From Phaeosaccion multiseriatum (lineage: Eukaryota; Ochrophyta, other classes): DNA of 64,000 bases. The position numbers were made by a program, and so were the translations under genes. This document shows, in pieces, positions 1 through 20,827 of the stretch; the first letter of the stretch is position 1, and each line of letters opens with the position of its first letter. Below the pieces are notes generated by a model. The model did no database searches, was not told the DNA's origin, and was given only the letters and a program-made list of their open reading frames with translations. The stretch is taken from positions 1,488,001-1,552,000 of the forward strand of contig OZ218957.1 of the NCBI GenBank assembly GCA_965112735.1. The letters are read 5' to 3'.

Positions 1-244
1 CGTTCAAGCTCTAGGTCCATCCCCCGTTGAGAAGGGGGCTCTTTTCTTGAGCGGGACCGGCCGTGATGGATGATAGAAAAAAATCATTTAGAGGCATACG
101 TTGGCGTTTCGATTTCAGGGTGCGCTGCATTCATCTAAAACTTGAGCTCAAGCGAAAGAGCAAGCACATAACTACCGTGGACTCGGAAGCATACGCCGGC
201 TTGTAGAACTTAGTCCAGCGGCATAGGACGCAGCAAAGGCGACC

Positions 245-1996
245 ATGACGGGAGCCAATGCTTCGGCCAGCAAGGGATCCAACAGAACGGGAAGGATGAA
301 GAGCACAATGGTTAAAACTGTAGTGGGTAAGGTCAAGACAAGTACCTATGACCTCCCAAAGTCTGACCACGTGTATGGTGCTACTGTAATAAAGGATGAG
401 TACGCTGCCGGAGACGGTGAGTTCTCACGGGAGGCGGAAAGAAGGGGGAGAGATGGAGAGGTAGAGGGCGTGGGTTGACAAGCGACTGGTACTGTCTTGC
501 GCGTGTGCCGATCATGTCCTCTCCGCACGCTACGTGGTCTCGCTACTCCGCAGTAGACCGATACAACACACGCCCCCACCCACCGTCACCCCCATATCCA
601 CCCCGCAGTCATCAGCAAGTGGCAGGTATCGAAGCCTTCCGAAGCCAAGAAGAGCGACCGAGACTTGATCCGGACCAACGTCATGGCCATTGAGGCGGGA
701 AACCTCACGGCGAAGGACATGCGCATCTTCCAGCAGGCCCACCCGGATGTGCGCGTGAAGCAGTCCGTGTCCAAGCTCAAGAGAGAGGAGGACGGGCGGC
801 GGACAGTCACGCTTCCTCCAGGTAAGAAAGGCCTACACACAGACAAACCATAGGCTGCAGCCATATAGGTGGTAGGGTGCATGATTCCGTCGCTGCTACA
901 ATACCATAACGTTAGGGGCGGAAAAGCGAAGTACTGCCTGATGGCTTTTCTGCTGCGGCCCTCGTCTACCTCTCTATCTCTCTCTCCTTCCATCCTCATC
1001 GGCCCGCACCTGCCCCCCCAACCCCCCACACCCATGCACCAACGCAACACCAACCAACCACCCACTCACTCACACACACAGGTGCAGGCGGCAAGGATCG
1101 CATCTACGGTGTGGTGACGAAGAAGACGGAGCCCCCTCTCAGCCACTTGATCGAGGCCCGTTATACAGACATGACTCGGGACGAGATGGACTATCCCGAC
1201 GTCATGGTCCTCAGGAAGAAGAACGTAAGTAGTGTATCATTGGCACCTGCCACTTTATTCCATTGTTTACATTTTAGACAGAGACAGCCCAGACAAACTC
1301 TCGATGACATTGACTCAGTGGTGGACGCAGTGGGTGACAGACTGAGAAGAGAAGGAGAAGGAGAAGCTTGGCGGGGGGGCTGGGCCGCGAGCCCTGGCCA
1401 CACAATTCACCACAGAGGCAGAGAGGAAGAAGCAAACGGGACAAGGTCAAGGCAAGCGCGCCCAAACCACAACCAGGTCCATGTCCGGCTTCTCTCCTTC
1501 CAGCCGGCGCAATCGAGCGATGGCATCTGCTCACCCCTCAGACTAGCGCAGCTCCCTCATTACGCGCTCACTCTCCCTCTCTCCGTGTGTGTGTGTGTCT
1601 CTCTCTTCCCCTCCCTTCCTCCTTCCCTTCATCCTTCCTTCCCCTCCCCTCTCCCTCCCGCCCTCCCTCCTCCTCCTCTTCCCCTCCCTCCCTCCCTCCC
1701 TGCAGCGCATGCCCGAACCCCGACCCACTCGAGCGTCAGAGGGTCACTCTCTGCGAGCACGCCTAAGTGCCATGGGCCTTGAGGAACACGGCTACGGTTA
1801 CGGACCGCCAGAGAAGGAGCGTTTCGTCATCTCGCGTTTCAGAAACATCCCTTCCAAGTACGGCATTGGCGTGTTCGACACCAAACCGACAGCAGCAGGA
1901 GCTGTATCACCAACCGCTGCAGCAAGAGGAGGAGAGGAGGCCCCTGAGTCCCATGAGGAGCCAAGCTGCCGAGCGGAGGCTGTCCCTGCGTGCTGA
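245..1996 (+). CDS. CFAP77: CFAP77-like (DUF4483) ciliary microtubule inner protein, at least 4 exons
   Basis: Exons I support are 245-416, 609-821, 1082-1224 and 1706-1996. The joins are phase 1, phase 1, then phase 0, and all introns are GT-AG. The ATG at 245 has a good context (gcgaccATGa). The product has the order I know from CFAP77: an N-terminal block with YDLPKSDHVYG, then W..SKPSEAKKSDRDLIRTN, then a middle LIEARYTDM block, and a C-terminal PTRASEGHSLR...FVISRFRNIPSKYG block. CFAP77 lines the inside of axonemal doublet microtubules. The four exons give about 272 residues, close to animal CFAP77. The 1225-1705 intron probably hides one more short basic exon (a candidate lies near 1416-1476), but its phase did not close, so I left it out. 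The C-terminal tail after DTKPTA contains one copy of the dispersed CTGTATCACCAACCG motif translated as part of the protein. The family call rests on remembered motifs and has not been searched. Confidence 0.72.
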
Positions 1997-2296
1997 AGCT
2001 TCGTTGCTAAAGGAGCCATATATTTGTATACACGTACACACGCAGACTAAGGAGGTGGGCGGGCGGCGGTGGGGCATGAGGACAAGCCATGTTTCGTGAG
2101 AAACAGGGAAAAGGAAGGGAGAGTCAGGGAATCAAGGAATTGATCGCCAGCTGTCGGCGCCCTTGTGCCAAGTACCTCGCGCACCCTTCGGCACAAAACA
2201 AGAACATTAGTGTAACCACAGCCTAAGGAAAAGAAAAAAAGATCATGTAAGATTATAGGCCAAAATGAAACTGTGCTCATCCGCCTCTACGATTGA
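1997..2296. other. Short intergenic gap between convergent genes
   Basis: This is the 300-bp gap between the stop of the CFAP77-like gene (+) and the stop of the 2297-4576 gene (-). It must hold both 3' UTRs. I see no gene here. Short A-rich runs (about 2107-2113 and 2226-2240) could contribute to 3' end formation, but no canonical AATAAA was found. Confidence 0.5.
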
Positions 2297-3396
2297 CTAC
2301 CGCCGCGTAGGTTTCCGCTGCGTGGCGGCTTTCTCCCTCTCCTTCCTCTCCCCCTCCACCCCTTTCCCCTTCCCACCCCTCTTCCCTCTCGTCCCCCCTC
2401 TTACCCCATCCCCCTCCCTCTCCTTCTCCTGCGCCGCTAATAACAACATCGCGTCGATCTCTGCGTTGGCCTGCGCCCTCTCTCCCGACGAGAGCTCCCT
2501 GAAGGTCCGTCCGGTCTTGGCCTCCCACGCCCTGTAGGCCCGGACGGGGTGGCGAGACGGCTCGTAGGTGGTCTTGGCCTGGCACACGGTCTTGTTGTGG
2601 CGATGAATCAGGGCTTCGATGTCCAACTCATCTCCTCCTCCTCCTCCTCCTCCTCCTCCTCCTCCTCCTCCTCCGCTGCCATCACCACCTCTTCTTCCTC
2701 CTCCTCTTCTTCCTCTTCCTCCTGGTTCTTCTTCTTGTTGGCCTGCCTGGGCTCTGCTGCTGCTGCCACTGTGGTGACTATTGCCCACACCACCGCCACC
2801 ACCCAAGGGCGGCACTTCTGTATCACCAACCGCTGCTGCTGCTGCTGCTGCGGCTGCCACCGCCAGAGATGACTGAGGGAGTCGCCGGCGTTTGCCCAGA
2901 GGCCCGCCGGACGCTCCTCTCCCTCTCTTCGCGGCATTCGAGGGCAACGCCAAAACTGCTGCTGCTGTATCACCAACTGCTGCTGCTGTATCACCAACTG
3001 CTGTTGCTGCTGCTGGTGGTGGTGGTGCTGCTGCTACTCCGGAGGGGGGAAAGGGACACGCCTCCTCCGCCCGGCCTGGCCTCGAAGCCCGAGTCTGCCT
3101 GCTGCCGCTGTCGCTGCTTTTGCTGTTGCTCTTGGTGCTGCTGCTCAAGGAGCCACGAATACTGACAGCCGCATCAGCACTAGCACTCGCACTAGCAGCT
3201 GAAGCACTCGCATCTGGGGCGGTTGCAGTGGACTTTAGCTTCACCACCCCCCCGCCCACCGAACCGATAGGGTCCAGCTCAGCAGCATCGCGTTCGAGGC
3301 GCTGCCTGCTCTGCCTGCTGCTGGCCGCCGGTGCTTTCCTCTGTGCCCCACCCGCTTTGCCTCCCTCCACACCTTGCCGCCCTCCTCCTCCTCCTC

Positions 3397-3433
<37 letters not shown>

Positions 3434-4576
3434 ATCAATGCCTGCTGCTGCGGCTCCTGTCTTATTTTCTCCGCCCCGCCCGGCCCCTGCTGCCACCCCT
3501 CCCGCCCCTCCAGTGCTTCGTGCAATACCTGGTCTGCTGCTACTACGGCTCGTGCTGCTCGTGGTGCTCCTCCGGACGCTGCTGCTGGAGGCCGCGGTTG
3601 CTGCACTTAACCCACCCACCTTCTTCTTCTCCTGATAGGCCTGCAGCTTTGCCTTCATGGAGCTCTCTTCCGCCTCTTGCTGCTGCCGGGCCAAGCCCTG
3701 CCGCCGCCGCTGCCTCGGTGACGACTCTCCAAAACCTGGACCACCACCTGGGGCCCCGCCTGAAGAGGCGCCATCCTTGCTGGTGCTTCTGCTGCTGCTG
3801 CTGCCGGGGCGAACGCGCGAGGGTGAGCGTGGGGGCGCGGCCCTCTTCCCCTGGCCCTGTGCTCTTGCAGTAGTAATACCTGGACCGCATTCTCTTCCTT
3901 CTCCTCCTATGCCTCCCCCTCCTCTTCGTCGTCCTCTTCGCATTGCGACATCATCCTCCCCCTCCTCCTCGTCGTCGTCCTCCACACTAATGCTCGTGTT
4001 GCCTGCCGTCGTGAAATGGTCCTCGTGATAGTTTGTGAACCACAGATCGTCCTTCGCCTCCGCCGCTGCGGCATCACGCACTTCCCCTCGAGCAGCCTTG
4101 CTGAGATTGATGTAGTGACAGGGAGCATCAAAGTTAAAGTCTTCGTCGCACCAAGCAGGACCACCTCCGGCTGGGGGAAATCTAGCAGTCGTAACTTTGG
4201 CTCCCGGTAGGGGGCGCTTGCCCCCCCCCCGCCTGCTTCTGCCATTGCTGCCGTGCATGCTCCTTCCTCCTTCCCTCCTCCTCTCAGCCAAATCAACGGC
4301 GCCTTTCACCTCCTCATATTTTTCCAAATACAAGCGGGCTAGGCTTGGAATTTCAACTGCTGCTGCTGCTGCTGCTGCTGCTGCAGCTTCTTCTGCACCC
4401 GCTTCTGCTGCGGCTATCCTACGATGGAAGCGTTCTCGATGGCTATGCCTTCTCCAGCGCAAGAAGAGAAGGGCCGGACCAATTCGCTGACTTACTACGC
4501 TTCGCATCTGAAAATGTGAACCGTCAAGGGAAGCATGCCAGGAGGTTGTAAACAAAACATAGGGAGGTGTTGACAT
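2297..4576 (-). CDS. Unrecognised 759-residue low-complexity protein, possibly ciliary
   Basis: One uninterrupted frame runs from ATG at 4576 to TAG at 2297-2299. Most of the protein is disordered: Ala, Ser, Gly, Arg and acidic tracts, including runs encoded by (CTG/CAG)n and (CTC)n. Two segments look constrained. The N-terminal third has a stretch with ARLYLEKYEEVKGAV and an aromatic block with WCDEDFNFDAPCHYINLSKAARGE. The C-terminus has DIEALIHRHNKTV, then YEPSRHPVRAYRAWEAKTG, then FRELSSGERAQANAEI. The C-terminal block reminds me weakly of a motif in ciliary/hydrocephalus-type proteins such as JHY, but I cannot confirm that. The dispersed CAGTTGGTGATACAG motif is translated here at least three times as AVGDT. 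The gene is divergent from the TTLL1-like gene, with 472 bp between the starts, and sits between two axonemal genes, which supports a ciliary guess. Introns inside the frame cannot be excluded. Confidence 0.55.
2818..3000. repeat. CTGTATCACCAAC(T/C)G motif copies next to CTG runs
   Basis: Three copies of the reverse complement of CAGTTGGTGATACAG lie at 2818-2832, 2965-2979 and 2986-3000. Each is fused to (CTG)n. A degenerate copy is near 3430. They are inside the minus-strand coding frame and encode AVGDT. Another copy is at 1902-1916, and more lie at 6.3, 7.6 and 9.1-9.4 kb. Confidence 0.75.
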
Positions 4577-5048
4577 GGCGAGGGAGTGTCGATAGTCCTA
4601 CAGGAGCGTACTGGGCAAGTCGATGATGCACGAGGCTGATCAAGGCAGCTACAAAGGCTGCTTGTGAACGCCTATCGTGAGCTTACCTTCCCTTCGAGTA
4701 TGGCTTCCCGAGAGAGGAAACTGAGGTACGCGCGGGTGGTTGGCTCTGAGCGGAAGGGACAGCTCGTTTCCCAGGCCTTTCAAAACCCTTCGCAGACTTC
4801 TCCCTCCTCTCAACGCTTTTACTTGAAGGCCTGTGGTACCTATGCCAACCCTCTTCCATGGTCGCTCTCTCGCTTCTCCCTCTTCTCCTCTCTTCTCTGC
4901 TACTGCTCTACTCATTCTACAAGCATTCCATGCCTAACGCAACACAAAACGCGACTCCTTCCCTCCTCGTCCCCTCCCATTTGGTGGACACTCTCCCCGA
5001 TCCATCAATCACACCACCCAACACACCTCCGTACCAACCTGTGGATCC
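4577..5048. promoter_or_regulatory. Bidirectional intergenic region between divergent genes
   Basis: These 472 bp separate the start of the 759-residue gene (-) from the start of the TTLL1-like gene (+), so they must carry both promoters or 5' UTRs. The right half is pyrimidine-rich. No clear TATA box or other known motif was recognised. The boundaries are those of the coding starts, not mapped transcription starts. Confidence 0.45.
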
Positions 5049-9033
<3,985 letters not shown>

Positions 9034-9065
9034 TGGGGCCAATGCGTTTCTAAAAGTTAGAAGTA

Positions 9066-9383
9066 CAGCAGTTGGTGGTACAATAAGAGCCACACAGCAC
9101 ACCCACCCACCAAAGGGTTTGGGCTGGAGGGGCTGACACAAAAGTTGGTGATACGGTATGTTTCCAACCCACGCGCCACAAGACCTGGAGCTGGAGCTGA
9201 AAGAAGCAGCAGCAGCAGCAGAAGCAGCAACAGTAGGTGATACAGTACCAAGAGCTGGCGAGCGCTCAGCTCATTAGACCTTTTATAGGAAGGGCGAGGG
9301 TCGCCTCATGCACACGTGCAGCGGCCCCACCCTCACAGCAGTTGGTGATACAGCACCGCCCCATAGCAGTTGGTGATACAGCA
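9066..9383 (+). repeat. Cluster of five CAGTTGGTGATACAG-type motifs
   Basis: Copies are near 9069 (variant GTTGGTGGTACAA), 9143, 9231 (one mismatch), 9338 and 9367. Several are preceded by CAG triplets. The cluster begins about 35 bp after the TTLL1 stop codon, so it lies in or just beyond the 3' UTR. Confidence 0.7.
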
Positions 9384-9504
9384 CAAGGCAGGGCGTATGA
9401 GTATGCGCTTTGCACGGCTACTGACCCAACTCCGTGTCATCCCCGCAGGGAGACACACACGCACACACACACCGACAGAGAAACAAAACACACACACGCG
9501 CACG

Positions 9505-9541
9505 CACAGAGAGAGATAGAGATGACAGAGAGAGAGAGAGG

Positions 9542-9589
<48 letters not shown>

Positions 9590-9608
9590 GAGAGAGAGAG
9601 AGAGAGAT
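9505..9608 (+). repeat. (GA)n microsatellite
   Basis: About 100 bp of GAGAGA with rare CA or GG interruptions, preceded by a CA-rich stretch at 9450-9500. Confidence 0.9.
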
Positions 9609-9825
9609 TCCCCACGGCGAGGCGAGGCAATGATGCCTCGACCGACCGGCCGTACCACCAACTACTGCAGTTTGCAGTTTTGTGTGTGCGTGTAAAAGAT
9701 GCTAAGTATCGGTAAGGTGGATGTATGATATATATATATATATAACCTAAGCCCTCTGAGGTCAACACTGAGGTCCTCCCTCACTGCACTCAAACCGAGC
9801 ACTCGGGGCCTCGAAACTGGATAGA

Positions 9826-9950
9826 GAGATAGAGATGGATGGATGGATGGATGGATAGATAGAGATGGATAGATGGATAGATAGAGAGACAGAGATGGAT
9901 GGATGGATGGATAGATAGAGATGGATGGACAGATGGATAGATGGATAGGG
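9826..9950 (+). repeat. (GATG/GATA)n tetranucleotide repeat
   Basis: Alternating GGAT and AGAT units over about 120 bp. Intergenic. Confidence 0.85.
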
Positions 9951-10706
9951 CCACAAGAGGGGGTGGGTTAGGCTGCTGCAGCTGCTCCTACGGATACAGG
10001 CAGAGAGGCAGAGCATTAGAGGCATACAGGTCATACGGGTAGCTCTCGCTCGTCAGTCGGTACAAGGTAGGTACTGCTGCCCTTGTTTTTGTGACCGGCG
10101 TGCTGCGTGTGTGTGCACGTGTGTACACACACGCACACATACACAAATCACAAATAGAGACAGAGAGAAAGGAGAAGAGAGGAGAGAGAAGGGGGGGGGG
10201 GGGGCGCTGCGAAGCACTTTGTGTGGTGCCCCTCCTCTCCTCCTCTCCCCTCCCACACACGGCTCACGGTGGGAAGGGCTCACTGTCACTACCGCTGGCC
10301 CTATCCCTCCGTATGCTGCGTCCATATGCCCCATATGCCGCTGTATGCCTCCGTATATCCTCCGCATGGTTACGTATGCCTCTCCGCATGCCCTGCCCCC
10401 CGTATTCCTCTAACTACCCAACTAACTACCCAACTAACTCACCAACTAACCAACTAACCAACTCACCAACTCGCCAACACCATCCTCAGTACTCAGTGCT
10501 TAGTGCTCAGCGCTGGAGGGCGGTTTTGGGCTTCTGTATTGCCCTCCATACAACATCCATATGCCCTCAGATGGCCTTGATGTGTCCTTAGTATGCCCTC
10601 TGTATACCACCCGTAGGCCCTTCAGGTGTCCTTCACATGCCCTCTGTATGCCTCCCTATGCTTCCAACTAACACTGTCTAACTAACGAACTAACGAACTT
10701 GTTGTA

Positions 10707-18100
<7,394 letters not shown>

Positions 18101-18782
18101 GGTGGAGTCAGGGTCACATTATTTGACGCTTCCGAGAGGTGGGGTTGGAGGGGCAGAAACGGATCCCCACGACCGAGGAAAGGGGATTATATAGGGGGTG
18201 CACACGGCCAATTTCATACCTGGAGGGTCCAGCCAGTCACCCCGGTGTCCTTCCCACGAATGCTGCTGATGCTGCTACTGATGCCGTTGCTGCTGCAACG
18301 GCTGCTGCCATGTTGAGCAACAGGCTGAGAAGAAGTGGAGGAGAGGGCTTTGGAAGGTGGGACGATCCAGGCCTCGACCCTCCTCTGCTGGCAGCTCTGC
18401 AGAGCCAATTGTACCACCAATGGGAGGACCAGGAGTCTCTGCAGGCTCCTTAGACAGGCCGCCATAAAGCCAATTAATCGCTGGATAATAAAGATCCGAA
18501 AGCTGTGGGGGGGGGGGATAAAGAGAGCGTGTTGGTTCTCTCCTTGGACTCACAGCTGGGCAGGACTCGTTCCACACGTTCTCTTCCCCTAACGTCAAAA
18601 CAGGTCGCAAAAAGAAGAGAGATAGAGAGAGAGAGAAAAAAAAGGAGGAAGAGGGACACACAGAGAGAGGAAGGGAGGGACAGAGTTGTGGAGAAGGGGA
18701 GAGAGAGAGGGAGAGAGAGAGAGAGAACAGCTGGGGACCAGGAACAAGGTCCGCCCGTTCCGTTTAGCGGGCGGCTCTTGTC
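18101..18782. promoter_or_regulatory. Divergent intergenic region between cimA-like and BAP31-like genes
   Basis: 682 bp between the two translation starts, so both promoters or 5' UTRs should be here. Features seen are a CTG/CTGC-rich stretch at 18260-18310, a G8 run at 18510, and a purine (AG)n tract at 18612-18728. No TATA box or other known element was recognised. An upstream cimA exon with a targeting peptide could also lie here. Confidence 0.4.
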
Positions 18783-19702
18783 ATGGCACTTTATTCCATA
18801 GTGTTTGGGCTGCTCATCGCAGAGCTGGTGGTGGTAGCAGCTTTGATTTGCCCACTGCCCAACGTCTTGCGAAAAGCGATTGTGGGCTTTCTGGGAAGGC
18901 TCGCCAAGAACCCCACCATCAAGACTGTGTTCTGGGTGGTCACGTCGCTGCTCTTCCTGATGTTCGCAGAGAGCGTGAAGCAAGTGCAGGAGAAGCGGAT
19001 GGAGAGGGACGGCCATAGCCGCGGGGGGGGCGGAGGAGGAGCCTCGGACATCATCGTAGACAAAGTAAGCCTTACTCACTTCTTACAGCATCGCTTCCCT
19101 CTTCAGATTTGACTGTTCCCCCCCCCACCACGCACATTTTGACTGACTCGTTCCTTAAAACCCTTAAAAGGACGGTTCTCAGCTCACAAACACCGTCTTG
19201 GCCTGCCTAGGAGCTGGGGGAGAGAGAGGAGGTACGCATTGATCACACCCTCTCACCTCAACCACCGCCCTCCTGCCCCTCCCTCCTCCCCCTTGCTTCC
19301 TCACAGGCGAGCCGATTCCGGTCGGAGAGGAACTTATACATGACGGGGATGGCGCTGGTGCTCATCATGCTCATCGCACGAACGCTTAGCATCGTGAACC
19401 AGTGGCTGCAGGCCGTCAAAGACAAGGATACGATGGAGGCGAAGTTCGGAGCGTTGGAGAGGCAGCTGGTGGCCAATAAGAGGGGCGAGGAGATGCTTAA
19501 GAAAGCACAGGAGGCAGTAGAGGAGGAGGAGAGGAATAAGAGGCAGCAGCAGCAACAGCAGCAGGAGGAGGAGGAGGGGGAGGAGAAGAAGAAGCAAGAA
19601 GCAAGGGAGCCTGTGGCTGCTGATGTGGATGACAGAACATCGGGGGGCGAAGAGGTGGGCGGTCTGAGGCAGCGGAAAAACGACTCCAAGAAGAGCAAGT
19701 GA
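18783..19702 (+). CDS. BAP31: BAP31-family ER membrane protein, 3 exons
   Basis: Exons 18783-19064, a 21-nt microexon 19211-19231 (ELGEREE) and 19307-19702, all phase 0; 232 residues. The N-terminal half has three hydrophobic segments (about residues 5-24, 44-64 and the segment with YMTGMALVLIMLIARTL). The spacing and the RFRSERNLY block before the third are as in BAP31/BAP29. The C-terminal half is a charged coiled coil with Gln/Glu-rich runs. The last four residues, KKSK, form a KKXX ER-retrieval signal. BAP31 proteins act as ER cargo receptors and chaperones for membrane proteins. The gene is convergent with the finger-repeat gene at 19949. The end of its last exon occurs again at about 33440-33560, apparently carried there by a segmental duplication. 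Confidence 0.88.
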
Positions 19703-19948
19703 TACTATTTATCGGACTGACGAAGCTAGTAAGTAAGTTAGTAAGGTACCACCACCGCCAAACACATCGCCCAAGTGCACACACAGCACGGGCGTTTTCG
19801 GAACCCACAGCAATGTTGCAAAAACCAAGAAATTGAAGGTGGCCCAGTGTTTCCTTGTTATTCGCTTCACCAACGATTCGTCCATTGCAAGAACCAAGCT
19901 TCACCGTGGCGAAGATAGGCAGGAGATGAGGCGGACGGCTTCGCGTCA

Positions 19949-20800
19949 CTACATCACCAGTCCCGAGCTATCAGCACCAGCACAAGCTTCTGCCACGCCC
20001 CCCACACGCACGCACGCTCGCAGCGCCTTCCGTCCCCGCCTCTTCTTCTCACTCGCCGCCACCATGCCCTCCTCCAGCACCTCCCACTCGTCCTGCTGCT
20101 TCTCGCCATCCTCGTTACCCCCTCCTCCTCCTGAGCGATAGCGCTGGTAGGCAGACACAAAGCCTCGTATCGTGCTCTCCAGGCTGGTCCCCTTCCTCTT
20201 GGTGCGCACAGCGTAGTAGGGCAGCAGCAACACCTTACTCTGGCCCACAGACACCACCACGCCATTCGACAGCTGCCTATCCTGGTGGCCCCAGCAGGCT
20301 ATGGCAGCGTCGGCAGCAGCATCTTCCAGCTCTCTCCACAGACCATTGGGAAGCTGAATCTCATCCCCGACATGAAGCCCCAGCCTCGCAAGCAAACCTC
20401 CTCCATCCCCATCCTGCTCCGCTGCTTCCTTCCCTTCCTCTTGCCTCTCCCCTCCCTCCACTGAAGGGGGGAACTTCGCCCTCTTCTTTCCTCTCGCATC
20501 GATGTCGGTGGCAGCTCCTCGCTTGGGTTTAGGCGTGCCCTGGGTCATCTTCCCCGTCTGCTCCGCTCCCTCCCTTTTCATTCGAGCATGACGCCAACAC
20601 ATCCCACCAGATCCACCCTGGGCTTGCTTCTCACACCCCTCCACAGTACACCTCTTAGGTATCCTCACAGCTCCATGCCTAGTGTACAATCCTCCCTGTT
20701 GCGACTGCTTCTCACACCCTTCCACAGTACACCTCTTGACCACAGCTCCATGCCTAATGCATAATCCTCCCTGCCTCGACTGCTTCTCACACACCCCATC
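19949..20800 (-). CDS. C-terminal part of finger-repeat ('WRKY19-type' CX4C..CXXH) gene, copy 1
   Basis: Stop TAG at 19949-19951. Reading down from 20790, two complete finger repeats and a third, variant one are visible (pattern CTVEGCEKQSQQGGLCTRHG, with C-x4-C-x8-C-x2-H). The last Cys of one is Tyr here. They are followed by a basic linker (TPKPKRGAATD, GKKRAKFPPS) and a conserved domain of about 110 residues with LARLGLHVGDEIQLPNGLW and VVVSVGQSKVLLLPYYAVR. I do not recognise this last domain. Repeats of this finger type are widely annotated as 'WRKY19-like' in stramenopile genomes; that is memory, not a search. The array continues upstream but is split by retroelements A, B and C, with further finger pieces at 27534, 31512 and 32496. 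The frame stays open into antisense element sequence up to 21136; that part is not taken as gene. Confidence 0.7.
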   Translation of the reverse strand, partial: DGVCEKQSRQGGLCIRHGAVVKRCTVEGCEKQSQQGGLYTRHGAVRIPKRCTVEGCEKQAQGGSGGMCWRHARMKREGAEQTGKMTQGTPKPKRGAATDIDARGKKRAKFPPSVEGGERQEEGKEAAEQDGDGGGLLARLGLHVGDEIQLPNGLWRELEDAAADAAIACWGHQDRQLSNGVVVSVGQSKVLLLPYYAVRTKRKGTSLESTIRGFVSAYQRYRSGGGGGNEDGEKQQDEWEVLEEGMVAASEKKRRGRKALRACVRVGGVAEACAGADSSGLVM

Positions 20801-20827
20801 TTTTTTTCTGCTTAAGACAGGGCCACC

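Larger units (their letters stand above)
9034..10706. other. Intergenic region between convergent TTLL1-like and cimA-like genes
   Basis: No gene was found in these 1.67 kb. They hold the 3' ends of both neighbours, a cluster of CAGTTGGTGATACAG copies (9066-9383), CA, GA, TA and GATG/GATA microsatellites, and a (CAACTAAC)-like run at 10410-10480. Short frames here are low-complexity and show no conserved motif. Confidence 0.6.

Noticed and set aside
1225-1705. A fifth exon of the CFAP77-like gene around 1416-1476 (basic residues RSKRDKVKASAPKP)
   Set aside because: Splice sites can be drawn, but the 61-nt length leaves the wrong phase for the last exon, so I did not include it.
10160-10591. 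Short frames of 78-166 residues in the intergenic region after TTLL1
   Set aside because: Low-complexity composition from CA, GA and AACT repeats; no conserved motif or splice structure.
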